DNA from: UBA6624 sp964507645
GTDB lineage: Bacteria; UBP7; UBA6624
Direction: 5' to 3'
Length of the DNA: 40,725 bases
Assembly: GCA_964507645.1 (NCBI GenBank)
Contig: CAZDPU010000007.1
Coordinates: 1-40,725, forward strand
Part shown: positions 16,542 through 25,353 of the stretch, in pieces
Numbering within the stretch: position 1 is the first letter of the stretch
How the letters are laid out: each line of letters begins with the position of its first letter
The notes under the pieces: model-generated
The model's input: the letters and a program-made list of their open reading frames with translations, nothing else
What the model was told of the DNA's origin: nothing
The model's database searches: none
Position numbers and translations under genes: made by a program

Positions 16542-16872
16542 ATTTTCCTCCGTTGTTGCTCTTCATCGCCTTAAAGAAATCAAGAATCCCCTTAACTTCT
16601 CTATCTTTTAAATTATTTGCTTTTGCAACCTCTTTAATTCTTTCTTTCGAAACCTTTCCTGTTTTTCTTTCTTCAGGGGTTAATGAATCCAAAGCATCTT
16701 CAAAAGTTCTTAATTTTTTTGCATCAAGAGCTCCTGCTGGCAACCCCTTCATCATAGGCATTTTTTTCATAGCCATCATTCCCATTGGGCCTAGCTTCCT
16801 TAAGGTCTTCAACGCCTTGAGAACGTCGTCCAACGTTGCCTTCTGCAACACAGAAGGGTCGACTTTCGGCAT
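16525..16872 (-). CDS. Free-standing SRP54/Ffh M-domain-like protein
   Basis: A 115-residue protein that matches only the methionine-rich M domain of Ffh. TLDDVLKALKTLRKLGPMG fits the first M helix, MGMMAMKKMPMMKG the Met-rich finger loop, and FEDALDSLTPEERK the segment before the RNA-binding helices; EVKGILDFFKAMK fits the last helix. The N and G (GTPase) domains, normally about 290 residues, are absent, and upstream DNA is an intergenic promoter. The 4.5S-RNA-binding motif SRRKRIAxGSG is replaced by SKERIKEVAKANN. I preferred ATG 16872, preceded by GGAAG with good spacing, over ATG 16890. It occupies the position of ffh before rpsP. Function unknown. Confidence 0.72.
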   Translation of the reverse strand: MPKVDPSVLQKATLDDVLKALKTLRKLGPMGMMAMKKMPMMKGLPAGALDAKKLRTFEDALDSLTPEERKTGKVSKERIKEVAKANNLKDREVKGILDFFKAMKSNNGGKYGIKN

Positions 16873-16920
16873 ATTTTTTCTTCCAAACATAACAATATAA
16901 AAAGCGCAATAAGGGTAACA

Positions 16921-16948
16921 ATTGTATCACCTATCGAGAAAATGTGTA
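16921..16948 (-). promoter_or_regulatory. Candidate sigma70-type promoter of the translation cluster
   Basis: On the - strand, TACACA (16948-16943) is separated by 16 bases from TACAAT (16926-16921), which matches five of six bases of the -10 consensus. Initiation near 16914 would give a leader of about 40 bases to the preferred ATG at 16872, which has a ribosome binding site. The 105-base gap 16891-16995 holds this element and nothing else I can identify. Confidence 0.45.
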
Positions 16949-16995
16949 TTTTTTGTAAAAAAAATTAAATACAAATACGTTTGCTGTTTGGAAAA

Positions 16996-17868
16996 TTATT
17001 TGCGATAGTTGTAAAAGCCCTCTCCGCTTTTTCGTCCCAACTTTCCTTCTTCAACCAATCTATCTAAGAGTTCGCTTGGTGCAAAAAGTTCCTCATTTGG
17101 GTAAGCTTCGTGCCAGCCATCGAGAATGAATTTAGTCGTATCTAAACCAACATAATCCAATAAAGCCATAGGGCCCATTGGATAACCACACCCCAGCTTC
17201 ATTGCTGCATCTATATCCTCCACAGATGCATCTTCTCGCTCTAGCATCCTGACAGCTTCAATCAAGTAAGGCACAAGAAGCCTGTTCACGACAAACCCTG
17301 GAGTGTCTTTGCATGAAACCGTTTTCTTACCAACAGCTTCACCAAAGCCCATGAGTGAAGCATGAGTCTCATCACTTGTGTTGTCTGACTTGATAACTTC
17401 AACAAGCCTCATAACTGGGACTGGATTAAAAAAATGGAGCCCTCCAATCTTGTCGCTTCTGTTTGTGGCTTTCGCCAAATCCCTGATAGGCAAAGAGGAT
17501 GTGTTTGATGCAAAAATTGCATGTGGAGGACAATTTTCATCTAAAAACTGGAAAAGCTCTTGCTTTAATTTGATATTTTCTGTAATTGCCTCTACAACCA
17601 AATCAGCAGCCTCTGCCCCTTCTTTCCTGCTTGTTGTTGCCTTGATCCTTCCAAAAACAATCTCAAATTCAGCATCGGCATCCTCTTGGCTTTCGTGTTT
17701 TTTTCTCAAAACTCTTTTAAGGCTTGCTGAAATTCTCTTCATCCCACCATCAATAAAGTCCTGCTCTATGTCAACCATTGTCACGTTGTATCCAGCATGA
17801 GCTGCAACCTGCACAATGCCTGCTCCCATTAATCCACTACCAAAAACTGTTACATTTTTTATTTCCAT
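16996..17868 (-). CDS. 3-hydroxyacyl-CoA (3-hydroxybutyryl-CoA) dehydrogenase
   Basis: A 290-residue NAD-dependent dehydrogenase, the single-domain-pair form typified by Hbd/PaaH. The Rossmann motif GSGLMGAGIVQVAAHAG (10-26) is followed by ITENIKLKQELF, the conserved FASNTSSLPI, the catalytic His in GGLHFFNPVPVM, and TPGFVVNRLLVP. The C-terminal domain has GCGYPMGPMALLDYVGLD and ends in EGFYNY. It oxidises 3-hydroxyacyl-CoA in fatty acid or butanoate metabolism. It has its own GGAGGG ribosome binding site at about 17880. The thiolase at the right edge of the window could share a pathway but is distant. Confidence 0.94.
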   Translation of the reverse strand: MEIKNVTVFGSGLMGAGIVQVAAHAGYNVTMVDIEQDFIDGGMKRISASLKRVLRKKHESQEDADAEFEIVFGRIKATTSRKEGAEAADLVVEAITENIKLKQELFQFLDENCPPHAIFASNTSSLPIRDLAKATNRSDKIGGLHFFNPVPVMRLVEVIKSDNTSDETHASLMGFGEAVGKKTVSCKDTPGFVVNRLLVPYLIEAVRMLEREDASVEDIDAAMKLGCGYPMGPMALLDYVGLDTTKFILDGWHEAYPNEELFAPSELLDRLVEEGKLGRKSGEGFYNYRK

Positions 17869-17896
17869 GTCAAAAAACCCTCCATTATTAAAAAAC

Positions 17897-17905
17897 TATT
17901 ATGAT
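17897..17905 (+). promoter_or_regulatory. Candidate -10 region before the glycosyltransferase gene
   Basis: TATTATGAT contains TATGAT (17900-17905), ending 8 bases before the ATG at 17914, with no ribosome binding site between. On the opposite strand the same bases read CATAAT, a possible -10 for the divergent dehydrogenase. The whole 45-base gap 17869-17913 is thus a compact divergent promoter. Confidence 0.35.
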
Positions 17906-17913
17906 TCTAAAAA

Positions 17914-18990
17914 ATGGATGTTGGTTTTTTAACAGAAAGAATGCTCCCGGGCCTCGGTGTTGATAGATTGGTCTATGAATATTCAAAAAATTTAAAAAAA
18001 TTTGGAAATAATTCTTTTATACACGCATCAATAACAGATCCTGACTTGGTGCCAAGCAACATAAAAGTAAAAACATTGCCCCCAATAAGGTCACGCAGAC
18101 CTCCCGTTCAGGATTTGTGGGCAATAGAAAATCTGCCTTCATTGTCGGCAAACAAGAACACCAGGTGGATATTGTCGACCCCTCCTTATTTTGCCTTAAC
18201 GCCATTCTTAGAACATTCGACAATACTCCATGGTGGAACAACCCCCCATCAGGGCCTCAGTTTAAAAGGTGCTGCTGTTTACTATTGGAGAGAATTTACA
18301 CAAAACATGATCTATTATCCTTTTGCAACAAAGATAATTGTGCTCTCGGAATTTCTTATGCAAGGACTCCCCAAAGTGCTGCAAGACAAGGCTGAAATTA
18401 TCAATCCTGGCTGGGATCATTACCCGAAAAAAACAGAGTCTGCTTCCTTGGAAATAAAAAACTTCTTGACAAAAGATTGTCAAAAAACAATCCTCTACAT
18501 GGGGAGGCTGAATACACAATACCAACCTTACAAAGGGCTTTTAAACCTAATAAACATGGTTAAAGAAATGCCTTTTACAAAACTGGTTTGTTCTGGGTAT
18601 GGAGATGAAAACGATGTCGCCAAGCTTGAAAGCCTTGGAGTTACCGTTTTTCAGAATCACCCAAGCAAAGAAATGGGGAATCTGATTGGGGCTGTTGATG
18701 CAGTGGTTATGGCGAGTGAGTGGGAAGGCTATGGCCTTCCAGCAGCAGAAGCGCAATACCAAGGAACCCCTGTTGTTGCTCTTGACAGAGGTGCTCTTCA
18801 AGAGGTTGTGGAAAATAACACTACAGGATTTTTAGTTGACGATTTCAAAGAGATGAAAAAAAAGATTGAACAATTATTTTTAGACAAAAAACTTTATGAA
18901 GAGTTTTCTGTTGCAGGCGTGGAAAGGTCAAAAATTTTCACTTGGGAAAAATCAAGTTTACAACTTGAAGAATTTATAAGTTCAAGATAA
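17914..18990 (+). CDS. Glycosyltransferase, GT-B fold, family 4-like
   Basis: A 358-residue GT-B glycosyltransferase. The N-terminal domain begins DVGFLTERMLPGLGVDRL, as in GT4 enzymes. The C-terminal domain has ILYMGRLN, LVCSGYGDEND, and the sugar-nucleotide motif SEWEGYGLPAAEAQYQGTPVV (about 268-288), whose E-x7-E arrangement binds the donor. GFLVDD follows. It probably transfers a sugar onto an envelope glycan or glycolipid, but donor and acceptor cannot be read. No ribosome binding site precedes the ATG. Its last 9 bases overlap the convergent nhaC-like gene. Confidence 0.88.
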   Translation: MDVGFLTERMLPGLGVDRLVYEYSKNLKKFGNNSFIHASITDPDLVPSNIKVKTLPPIRSRRPPVQDLWAIENLPSLSANKNTRWILSTPPYFALTPFLEHSTILHGGTTPHQGLSLKGAAVYYWREFTQNMIYYPFATKIIVLSEFLMQGLPKVLQDKAEIINPGWDHYPKKTESASLEIKNFLTKDCQKTILYMGRLNTQYQPYKGLLNLINMVKEMPFTKLVCSGYGDENDVAKLESLGVTVFQNHPSKEMGNLIGAVDAVVMASEWEGYGLPAAEAQYQGTPVVALDRGALQEVVENNTTGFLVDDFKEMKKKIEQLFLDKKLYEEFSVAGVERSKIFTWEKSSLQLEEFISSR

Positions 18991-20508
18991 TCTTGGGGAC
19001 TTTCCAAATTTTTTCAAAAAAGTCCACATTACAAAAATAGAAACCCCTAAACATGCCCAGGGGGACCAACCGGCCCAAATCAAAAAATATCCGAAAAGTA
19101 CTGACACGGCAGCAACAAAAAGAGCGTATGGCATTTGGGTTTTTACATGCTCTATATGATTGCTACCTGAAGCTGTTGAGGAAAGTATTGTTGTGTCAGA
19201 AATAGGAGAACAATGATCCCCCCAAACGCTGCCCCCTAAGACTGCAGAGATTGCGCAAAGGAAAATAGGATTATTTGTTGAAAAATCACCATTTGAGCTC
19301 AAAAGGCTGACGGAGAGGGGGATAACAATTGGCATTAATATGCCCATTGTTCCAAAGGAAGTTCCTGTGGAAAACGAAACCCCCGCTGCAATAACAAAGA
19401 TTATCACTGGTAAAACCCCCAATGAAATAGAACTGTCAATTTGAGAAATTAAATAACTGGCTGTGCCAAGCTGATCACAAACATCCTTTAAACTCCAAGC
19501 CAAAACCAGAATACAACATGCATAAAACATTGACTGGAGCCCCTTGATCCAAAAATCCATAACTTCCGATAGGTTAAACTTCGACTGAGATATCCCCAAG
19601 ATAATAGCCATGAAAGACCCTGTTACAGAAGCCCAAAGCAATGAAACAAAAGGATCCCCTTGTGAAATTATTGTAGCAAAACTCTGACTTTCACCAGGGG
19701 AAATTCCTGTTTTCCACAACCCCCATAAAGTAGTTACGATGACTACTAAAATTGGGGAAAGAGCGAACCAAATTCCTTTTTTTTCTTCTTTTTTCAATTC
19801 TGAATTAAGGTGATTTTTTTTATGCAAAGCTTTTTTTTCAGCACTTAGCATCGGCCCATAATCTAAACCCGTTTTTGCGATAAAAAAAACAAAAATTAGT
19901 GCCAGTATTGGATAAAACCTGTAAGGCAAAGAGTCTATAAAAAGCGAATACCCATTTGCCTTTATGCCTAAATCATTAATTGAATCCTGTATTAAACCAA
20001 TTTCAAACCCTATCCATGAAGATATCAGAGCAATTGATGCTATCGGAGCTGAGGTGGAGTCAACAATATATGCTAATTTTTCTCTAGATATCTTGTACTT
20101 GTCAGCTATCCCCCTCATCGTCGTTCCCACAAGAAGGGCATTTGCGTAATCGTCAAAAAACACAACCATCCCGGCTAACCAAGTTTTAACTTGTATTGAT
20201 TCTCTAGTCTGTTTTTTTGCTGTGATGGAGTTTATCAACCTTTGAGCAAAGCCTGTATTCACTATAATGGAAACAACTCCACCCAAAAACATCGTAAAAA
20301 GCAAGACGTTCACGTTGTCTTTATTGCTTAAAGTAGGGACTATGAAACTGTCGAAAGACTCGAAAAAAGAGAGCATTTTAGTTTCTTGAAGCAAAATTGT
20401 GCCCAACAAAATCCCAGAAAACAATGACAACAAAACCCGTTTTGAAATTATTGCTAAAAATATTGCAATCAATGGCGGAAGGATAGAGGTGAAGTTACCC
20501 TCTGTCAT
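18982..20508 (-). CDS. Na+/H+ antiporter, NhaC family
   Basis: A 508-residue inner membrane antiporter with about 11-12 helices, COG1757/NhaC type. Diagnostic stretches are MVVFFDDYANALLVGTTMRG, ASIALISSWIGFEIGLIQ, FVIAAGVSFSTGTSFGTMGIL and GGSVWGDHCSPISDTTILSS; the last is the hallmark of the family. The family exports Na+ in exchange for protons, and some relatives exchange amino acids, so the substrate is inferred. It begins 14 bases inside the end of ppdK. With the Mrp cluster it is the second sodium antiporter in 40 kb. Confidence 0.9.
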   Translation of the reverse strand: MTEGNFTSILPPLIAIFLAIISKRVLLSLFSGILLGTILLQETKMLSFFESFDSFIVPTLSNKDNVNVLLFTMFLGGVVSIIVNTGFAQRLINSITAKKQTRESIQVKTWLAGMVVFFDDYANALLVGTTMRGIADKYKISREKLAYIVDSTSAPIASIALISSWIGFEIGLIQDSINDLGIKANGYSLFIDSLPYRFYPILALIFVFFIAKTGLDYGPMLSAEKKALHKKNHLNSELKKEEKKGIWFALSPILVVIVTTLWGLWKTGISPGESQSFATIISQGDPFVSLLWASVTGSFMAIILGISQSKFNLSEVMDFWIKGLQSMFYACCILVLAWSLKDVCDQLGTASYLISQIDSSISLGVLPVIIFVIAAGVSFSTGTSFGTMGILMPIVIPLSVSLLSSNGDFSTNNPIFLCAISAVLGGSVWGDHCSPISDTTILSSTASGSNHIEHVKTQMPYALFVAAVSVLFGYFLIWAGWSPWACLGVSIFVMWTFLKKFGKSPRLS

Positions 20509-23179
20509 CTTTCAGTGCTGCTTGAGCTGCAGCAAGCCTTGCAACCGGGACCCTGAATGGGCTACATGAAACATAATTTAAACCAATTTCATGAAAAAAC
20601 AATATTGACTTTGGGTCTCCACCATGTTCACCACATATTCCAAGTTTGAGGTCCTTTTTTGTCATCCTTCCCTTTTTTGAAGCCATTCTAACCAATTCGC
20701 CCACGCCCGTTAAATCAAGAGATGCAAAAGGGTCTTCATGCAATATTCCACTCTCGATATAATTTGGGAGAAAAGAGTTTGCGTCATCTCTTGAAAGCCC
20801 GAAAGTTGTTTGTGTTAAGTCGTTGGTGCCAAAAGAGAAGAATTCAGCATGTTTTGCAATTTCATCTGCAGTCAAAGCAGCCCTTGGCAACTCTATCATT
20901 GTCCCTATTTGATAACTACCTTCGAATCCAGAACTTTTAGCGGCTTTGTGGATAACTGCTTTTTGTCTTTTCAACTCCTCCATATGCCCAACAAGCGGAA
21001 CCATTATCTCAGGAGACACAGATTGTTTCCGGGAAGAAACCTTTTTAGCAGCCAGAAATAAAGCCTGGGTTTGCATTTCTGTAATTTCTGGATAAACAAG
21101 ACCCAGCCTACACCCTCTATGACCGAGCATTGGGTTTGCCTCGCTGAGTTTTTTAATTCTCCTTTTGATTTCATTCAATGAAATTTTCATGATTTTTGAC
21201 ATTTTTTTAATGCCTAATTCGTCATGTGGTAAGAATTCATGCAATGGCGGATCCAGCAATCTCACCGTAACAGCTTTTCCGTCCATCACTTGGAAGATTT
21301 TTTCAAAATCTTCTTGCTGTAAAGGAAGGAGCTTTTTCAAAGCTGCGTTTCTTGATTTATTTGTTTTTGCCAAAATCATTTCTCTAACAATGTCAATACG
21401 TTCCCCTTCGAAAAACATGTGCTCAGTTCTGCATAAACCAATTCCCTCGGCCCCAAAAGCAATTGCCTTTCTGGCCTGGTCGGGCTGGTCCGCATTTGTT
21501 CTTATCTTTAATTTTCTAAACTCATCAGCCCACTCCATGATGAGTGAATAATTTTGATACACTTGTGAATCTTCTGGGTTCAAATAACCATCCAGCAAAA
21601 CATTTAGTATCTCTGAAGACCTTGTTGGGATTTCTCCGTCAATTATTTGGCCTGTTGTTCCATCTAAAGAAATGAAATTGCCTTCACGAAGTGTTCTTCC
21701 TGAAAAAATTAAAGTTTTTTTAGAGATGTCTATAAGGGCTTTCTGGCAACCAACAACACAAACCTTGCCCATCTGCCTCCCAACCAAAGCTGCATGGCTT
21801 GTCATGCCTCCCCTAGAAGTTAGTATCCCTCTTGCAGCAGCCATGCCCCTTATGTCTTCGGGGCTTGTTTCAGGCCTAACCAATATCACGGGCTCACCGC
21901 GACTTGCAAAATCTTCAGCTGCTTCAGCAGAAAAAACAATCCTGCCTGTTGCAGCTCCTGGACCTGCTGGGAGCCCTCTCCCCAGCAATCTTCCTCCCCT
22001 TATTGAATTCTGTTTTTCATTGGGGTCAAAAAGTGGTTGAAGCAGGTGTCCCAGGTGTTCAGGGTCGATAGAAAGAAGGGCTTCTTCTTTTGTCATTATC
22101 CCCTCTTCAACCAGGTCTACAGCTATCTGAACAGCAGCAAACCCAGTTCTTTTCCCTGTCCTGCATTGCAGCATCCATAATTTTTTATCTTGAACTGTAA
22201 ATTCAAGATCTTGCATTTCTCTATAATGTTTTTCCAAGCTAGAACAAACTTCGATTAAATCGCTGTAGGCTTCCGGAAAAACCTGCTCCATTTTTCCAAT
22301 GGAAAGAGGAGTTCTTATCCCTGCAACCACATCTTCCCCTTGGGCATTAACTAAAAACTCCCCATAAACATTTTCCTTTCCTGTAGCAGGGTTTCGAGTA
22401 AATGCTACCCCTGTTCCAGAATCATTATTAAGATTGCCAAAAACCATTGCCTGAACATTTACAGCAGTCCCCATTTCATAACTAATACCATTAAGCCTTC
22501 GATAGACAACTGCCCTTTCGTTCTCCCAACTTTTAAAAACAGCATTAATTGCCCCCCAAAGTTGCTCTTCTGGATTGTCAGGAATTGGTTTCCCGTAATT
22601 TTGAGCAATTTTTTTATACTCTTTACAAACAAACTCCAAATCCCCAGCATCAAGATCTGTATCTTCTGTTATGTTTTTCCCCTTCTTGTACAGGTCGAAA
22701 TAATCATTGAATGGATCTCTCCCGTCTTGGTCCCGAATGTTCAAAACTACGTCTCCATACATTTGAATAAATCTCCTGTAGGCATCCCAGGGGAACCTTT
22801 CGTTTTCTACATTTTTTGCCATCTCTTTGACAATCTCATGGTTAAGGCCAAGGTTTAAAATTGTGTCCATCATTCCTGGCATAGACACTGGCGCACCACT
22901 TCTAACAGAAATGAGGAGTGGGTTTTTTTTGTCTCCAAAAAACCTTGAGACCTCTTTTTCAATTTTTTTAATAGCTTGCTTGACTTCAGGCTTTAAACTT
23001 TCTGGATATTTGTTGTTTTCTAAATACTCCAAACATACTGTTGTCGGTATTGTGAACCCAGGAGGAACGGGGAATCCCATGCTTGCCATTTCTGCAAGGT
23101 TCGCCCCCTTTCCACCTAGTAGGTTTTTTTTAAAAGGGCCTTTGTCTATTTGTGATCCGAAAAAATAAACATTTTTCAT
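20495..23179 (-). CDS. ppdK: Pyruvate, phosphate dikinase
   Basis: An 894-residue enzyme that interconverts pyruvate, ATP and phosphate with phosphoenolpyruvate, AMP and pyrophosphate. All domains are present: nucleotide binding (GGKGANLAEMASMGFPVPPG, SVRSGAPVSMPGMMDT), the swivelling phosphohistidine domain (LTSRGGMTSHAALVGRQMGK, catalytic His in TSH), and the C-terminal PEP-binding barrel (EGIGLCRTEHMFF, FFSFGTNDLTQTTFG, GICGEHGGDP with catalytic Cys). Length is normal. It allows gluconeogenesis or pyrophosphate-linked glycolysis. The start has no ribosome binding site but has TACAAT 7 bases upstream. Confidence 0.97.
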   Translation of the reverse strand: MKNVYFFGSQIDKGPFKKNLLGGKGANLAEMASMGFPVPPGFTIPTTVCLEYLENNKYPESLKPEVKQAIKKIEKEVSRFFGDKKNPLLISVRSGAPVSMPGMMDTILNLGLNHEIVKEMAKNVENERFPWDAYRRFIQMYGDVVLNIRDQDGRDPFNDYFDLYKKGKNITEDTDLDAGDLEFVCKEYKKIAQNYGKPIPDNPEEQLWGAINAVFKSWENERAVVYRRLNGISYEMGTAVNVQAMVFGNLNNDSGTGVAFTRNPATGKENVYGEFLVNAQGEDVVAGIRTPLSIGKMEQVFPEAYSDLIEVCSSLEKHYREMQDLEFTVQDKKLWMLQCRTGKRTGFAAVQIAVDLVEEGIMTKEEALLSIDPEHLGHLLQPLFDPNEKQNSIRGGRLLGRGLPAGPGAATGRIVFSAEAAEDFASRGEPVILVRPETSPEDIRGMAAARGILTSRGGMTSHAALVGRQMGKVCVVGCQKALIDISKKTLIFSGRTLREGNFISLDGTTGQIIDGEIPTRSSEILNVLLDGYLNPEDSQVYQNYSLIMEWADEFRKLKIRTNADQPDQARKAIAFGAEGIGLCRTEHMFFEGERIDIVREMILAKTNKSRNAALKKLLPLQQEDFEKIFQVMDGKAVTVRLLDPPLHEFLPHDELGIKKMSKIMKISLNEIKRRIKKLSEANPMLGHRGCRLGLVYPEITEMQTQALFLAAKKVSSRKQSVSPEIMVPLVGHMEELKRQKAVIHKAAKSSGFEGSYQIGTMIELPRAALTADEIAKHAEFFSFGTNDLTQTTFGLSRDDANSFLPNYIESGILHEDPFASLDLTGVGELVRMASKKGRMTKKDLKLGICGEHGGDPKSILFFHEIGLNYVSCSPFRVPVARLAAAQAALKDDRG

Positions 23180-23186
23180 AATTTTG

Positions 23187-23192
23187 ATTGTA
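23187..23192 (-). promoter_or_regulatory. Candidate -10 element immediately before ppdK
   Basis: TACAAT on the - strand, five of six matches to TATAAT, ends 7 bases before the ppdK ATG. Transcription would start at the ATG, giving a leaderless message. No convincing -35 was identified. Confidence 0.4.
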
Positions 23193-23194
23193 AA

Positions 23195-23671
23195 TTAGAT
23201 GCCTTTTTTTAGAACCATTGCAATCATATTTCTGGGAGATTCAGCATAAGAAAAGGGTAATTTTGTTTTTTTGAAAAAATTTAAACATTTTTCCCAATCA
23301 ACTATGACCAAACAACCTCCTTTTTTTAGAACTCTGAGTGATTCTTTGAGTAACAATTCTTTGTTTTTGATGTTTGAAAAAATCCTTGATGCAAAAACAA
23401 GTGAGCATGTTTCATCTTTGATCCCCAGGGAACAAACATCATTCAGCAAGAAGGTGTGTTTTACCCCTCTCATTTTTTCTCGAGTTGCATCAAGTGCTCC
23501 CTGTCTTTTGTCTACACATATTAAGTTTTTGTTTGTATAAGTTGCCAAAAGTCTCGAAGTCGCCCCATCACCACACCCAAGATCAACAACCGGGCCATCA
23601 GGAAGCCCCTCTGGGATCCAGTTTTTTGAAAAGTCACCCTTCTCCAAGATTCGAAAAAACCTCTTTGTCAT
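23195..23671 (-). CDS. Class I SAM-dependent methyltransferase, small
   Basis: A 158-residue Rossmann-fold methyltransferase. Motif I is VVDLGCGDGATSRLL (about 28-42), the acidic residue after strand 2 is in LICVDKRQ, and the post-motif region has FASRIFSNIKN followed by ESLRVLKKGGCLVIVDWE. This is the minimal core shared by UbiE-type and many other methyltransferases. The short length leaves little room for a substrate domain. The substrate is unknown. It overlaps the end of the M48 peptidase gene by 38 bases and ends 15 bases before the ppdK start. Confidence 0.78.
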   Translation of the reverse strand: MTKRFFRILEKGDFSKNWIPEGLPDGPVVDLGCGDGATSRLLATYTNKNLICVDKRQGALDATREKMRGVKHTFLLNDVCSLGIKDETCSLVFASRIFSNIKNKELLLKESLRVLKKGGCLVIVDWEKCLNFFKKTKLPFSYAESPRNMIAMVLKKGI

Positions 23672-25328
23672 ACCTTCTCAAAGGCCCAAATAAACTTCTA
23701 TAAAGGTCTCCATTTATCAAATGGAGAAGAATCCAACTAGACTCTCTACCCCATTCCCCCTCGTTGATATTTTCCCAAATCTGGGTTATTCCCTGGTTGA
23801 TGTCTACTGGTCCCTCATTTCCGAAAAAGGCTCCTAAGACATTTAAATGAGCATTTTGGTATTTTTCTTTTACCTGAAGGAGGGTGTCTTCAGAAAGGCC
23901 TATCAGTATTGGGATGGAGCAATCGTATAGGTTGTTTAAAGCATCTTCGTTTATCTCTTTTGGTTTCGTGAAAGTTTTACTTCCGAGAAGTTCCCCAAAG
24001 AACGACTTTTTAGATCGAAAATAACCTAAATGATCCAACAAGCATGAAAAATCTTCTTCTGTGAATGAGCTCCTTGCCGCGTTGTTTCGTAGCCACCTGG
24101 TGGCAGAGATGGCAGTTCCCCATAAAACAGCCTCATACTCATTAGCAACCTCATAATCTTCTTTTGGCCTTAATGGTAAATTGTCACAAGTTTCATTTAT
24201 GCTCAAATGATTTTTAACCTTTAAATAAACCCTCCTCTTGAATCCTGGAACATCTTGTATCGATTCCACGCTTAGGAAATCGCCATTCTTGTTTCTGTGC
24301 CCAATAATTGATGCCGCTAACCCTGGGCTTATTTCTGTAAGTTGTTGAAGTTCGTCTTCATTTGCTGTATTGATGTTGATACAGGTTTTGTATTTGGGAA
24401 TAAAGGTTTTAAATTCCTCGAAGTCAGTCTTTTGCACTTGCTGTTCCCTAAAAGCCCTTTCAACAATCTCCTCGTAAAAAAAGCCGTCATCAAATTCCTT
24501 TCCTTCATATGCAATTGAAATAGCCTCTAGTGGGAAGCCTCTTTTCAATAAATTTTCGCTTAAATTTTTTATTTTTTCTTTGTTGCTTAAAATTTCTTCG
24601 TTGTATTGAATTTCTATGCTTGATATTCTTGCTTCATCTGTTGGGTGTGTGGAAAAGGCTATGTCTATATTGCTTGGTTCTCCATTTGGCCTTAGTTGTT
24701 GAATCCTGTTAAAAAAAACTGAAGAATAATGCGGATTAAAACCAGCATCCCATATAAACCGTGCTCCGAAATAATCGGCCATGGTTTCGTGCTTCCTGGA
24801 ATAATGGAGACTTCTTAAAGTTGTTAACAGATCAACAAAATTCATCAGGCTTTCATCCTCTTGGCTAAAATCTGAAGAAAGCAGTAGTCCGAGCTGGAGG
24901 ATTGTTACAGCGATCTGATCACCTATTGCATCTAGCATGTGCCTATCTGCCGAATGAGCTGCCTCATGCCCCATGATCATGACAACCTCGTCGGTTGTTT
25001 CTGCCCACCTTAGCATCCCCGAAAACATGAAAGTCAGTCCAGCCCCAACATTTATAGCATTCATCTCTTCCCAGTCAACAACCTCAAACTGGTATCCAAT
25101 ATTCCTTTTCTCGTTTGCATGACTTTCGACCAATGTGCCGTGATGCTTTACATATGCAACTAAATGTGGGTTGTTGCTTAAAAGATTTGATTCTCGAAAA
25201 GCTGAATAGTAATTTTTTGCATTTTTTTCCTCTTGTGCTTCTTTCATCTCTGTAAAACTACCTCCACAACCAAAAAGAAAAAGGGGTAGAAGTGTCAGGA
25301 TAGCTGCTTTTTTAACTTCAATCTTCAT
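23634..25328 (-). CDS. M48 metallopeptidase lipoprotein with ComEA-type helix-hairpin-helix domain
   Basis: A 564-residue protein starting at ATG 25328. A signal peptide ends LFLFGC, with Cys21 as lipidation site. The M48 zinc peptidase domain shows HEAAH (121-125), the third ligand region in HETMADYFGARF (about 180) and the family motif STHPTDEARI (about 226), as in BepA/YggG-type periplasmic proteases. A second domain (about 317-375) has NINTANEDELQQL, ASIIGHRNKNGDF and IQDVPGFKRR, the double helix-hairpin-helix of ComEA-like DNA-binding proteins. A unique region of about 190 residues closes the protein. I know of no family standard with this fusion. Confidence 0.85.
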   Translation of the reverse strand: MKIEVKKAAILTLLPLFLFGCGGSFTEMKEAQEEKNAKNYYSAFRESNLLSNNPHLVAYVKHHGTLVESHANEKRNIGYQFEVVDWEEMNAINVGAGLTFMFSGMLRWAETTDEVVMIMGHEAAHSADRHMLDAIGDQIAVTILQLGLLLSSDFSQEDESLMNFVDLLTTLRSLHYSRKHETMADYFGARFIWDAGFNPHYSSVFFNRIQQLRPNGEPSNIDIAFSTHPTDEARISSIEIQYNEEILSNKEKIKNLSENLLKRGFPLEAISIAYEGKEFDDGFFYEEIVERAFREQQVQKTDFEEFKTFIPKYKTCININTANEDELQQLTEISPGLAASIIGHRNKNGDFLSVESIQDVPGFKRRVYLKVKNHLSINETCDNLPLRPKEDYEVANEYEAVLWGTAISATRWLRNNAARSSFTEEDFSCLLDHLGYFRSKKSFFGELLGSKTFTKPKEINEDALNNLYDCSIPILIGLSEDTLLQVKEKYQNAHLNVLGAFFGNEGPVDINQGITQIWENINEGEWGRESSWILLHLINGDLYRSLFGPLRRYDKEVFSNLGEG

Positions 25329-25340
25329 ATTCTTTCTAAC

Positions 25341-25346
25341 TATAAT
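25341..25346 (+). promoter_or_regulatory. Perfect -10 hexamer before the VOC protein gene
   Basis: TATAAT ends 7 bases before the ATG at 25354, and no ribosome binding site is possible in the gap (CGAACAA). A message starting at the usual distance would begin at or one base before the ATG. The 25-base divergent gap 25329-25353 contains nothing else recognisable. Confidence 0.5.
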
Positions 25347-25353
25347 CGAACAA

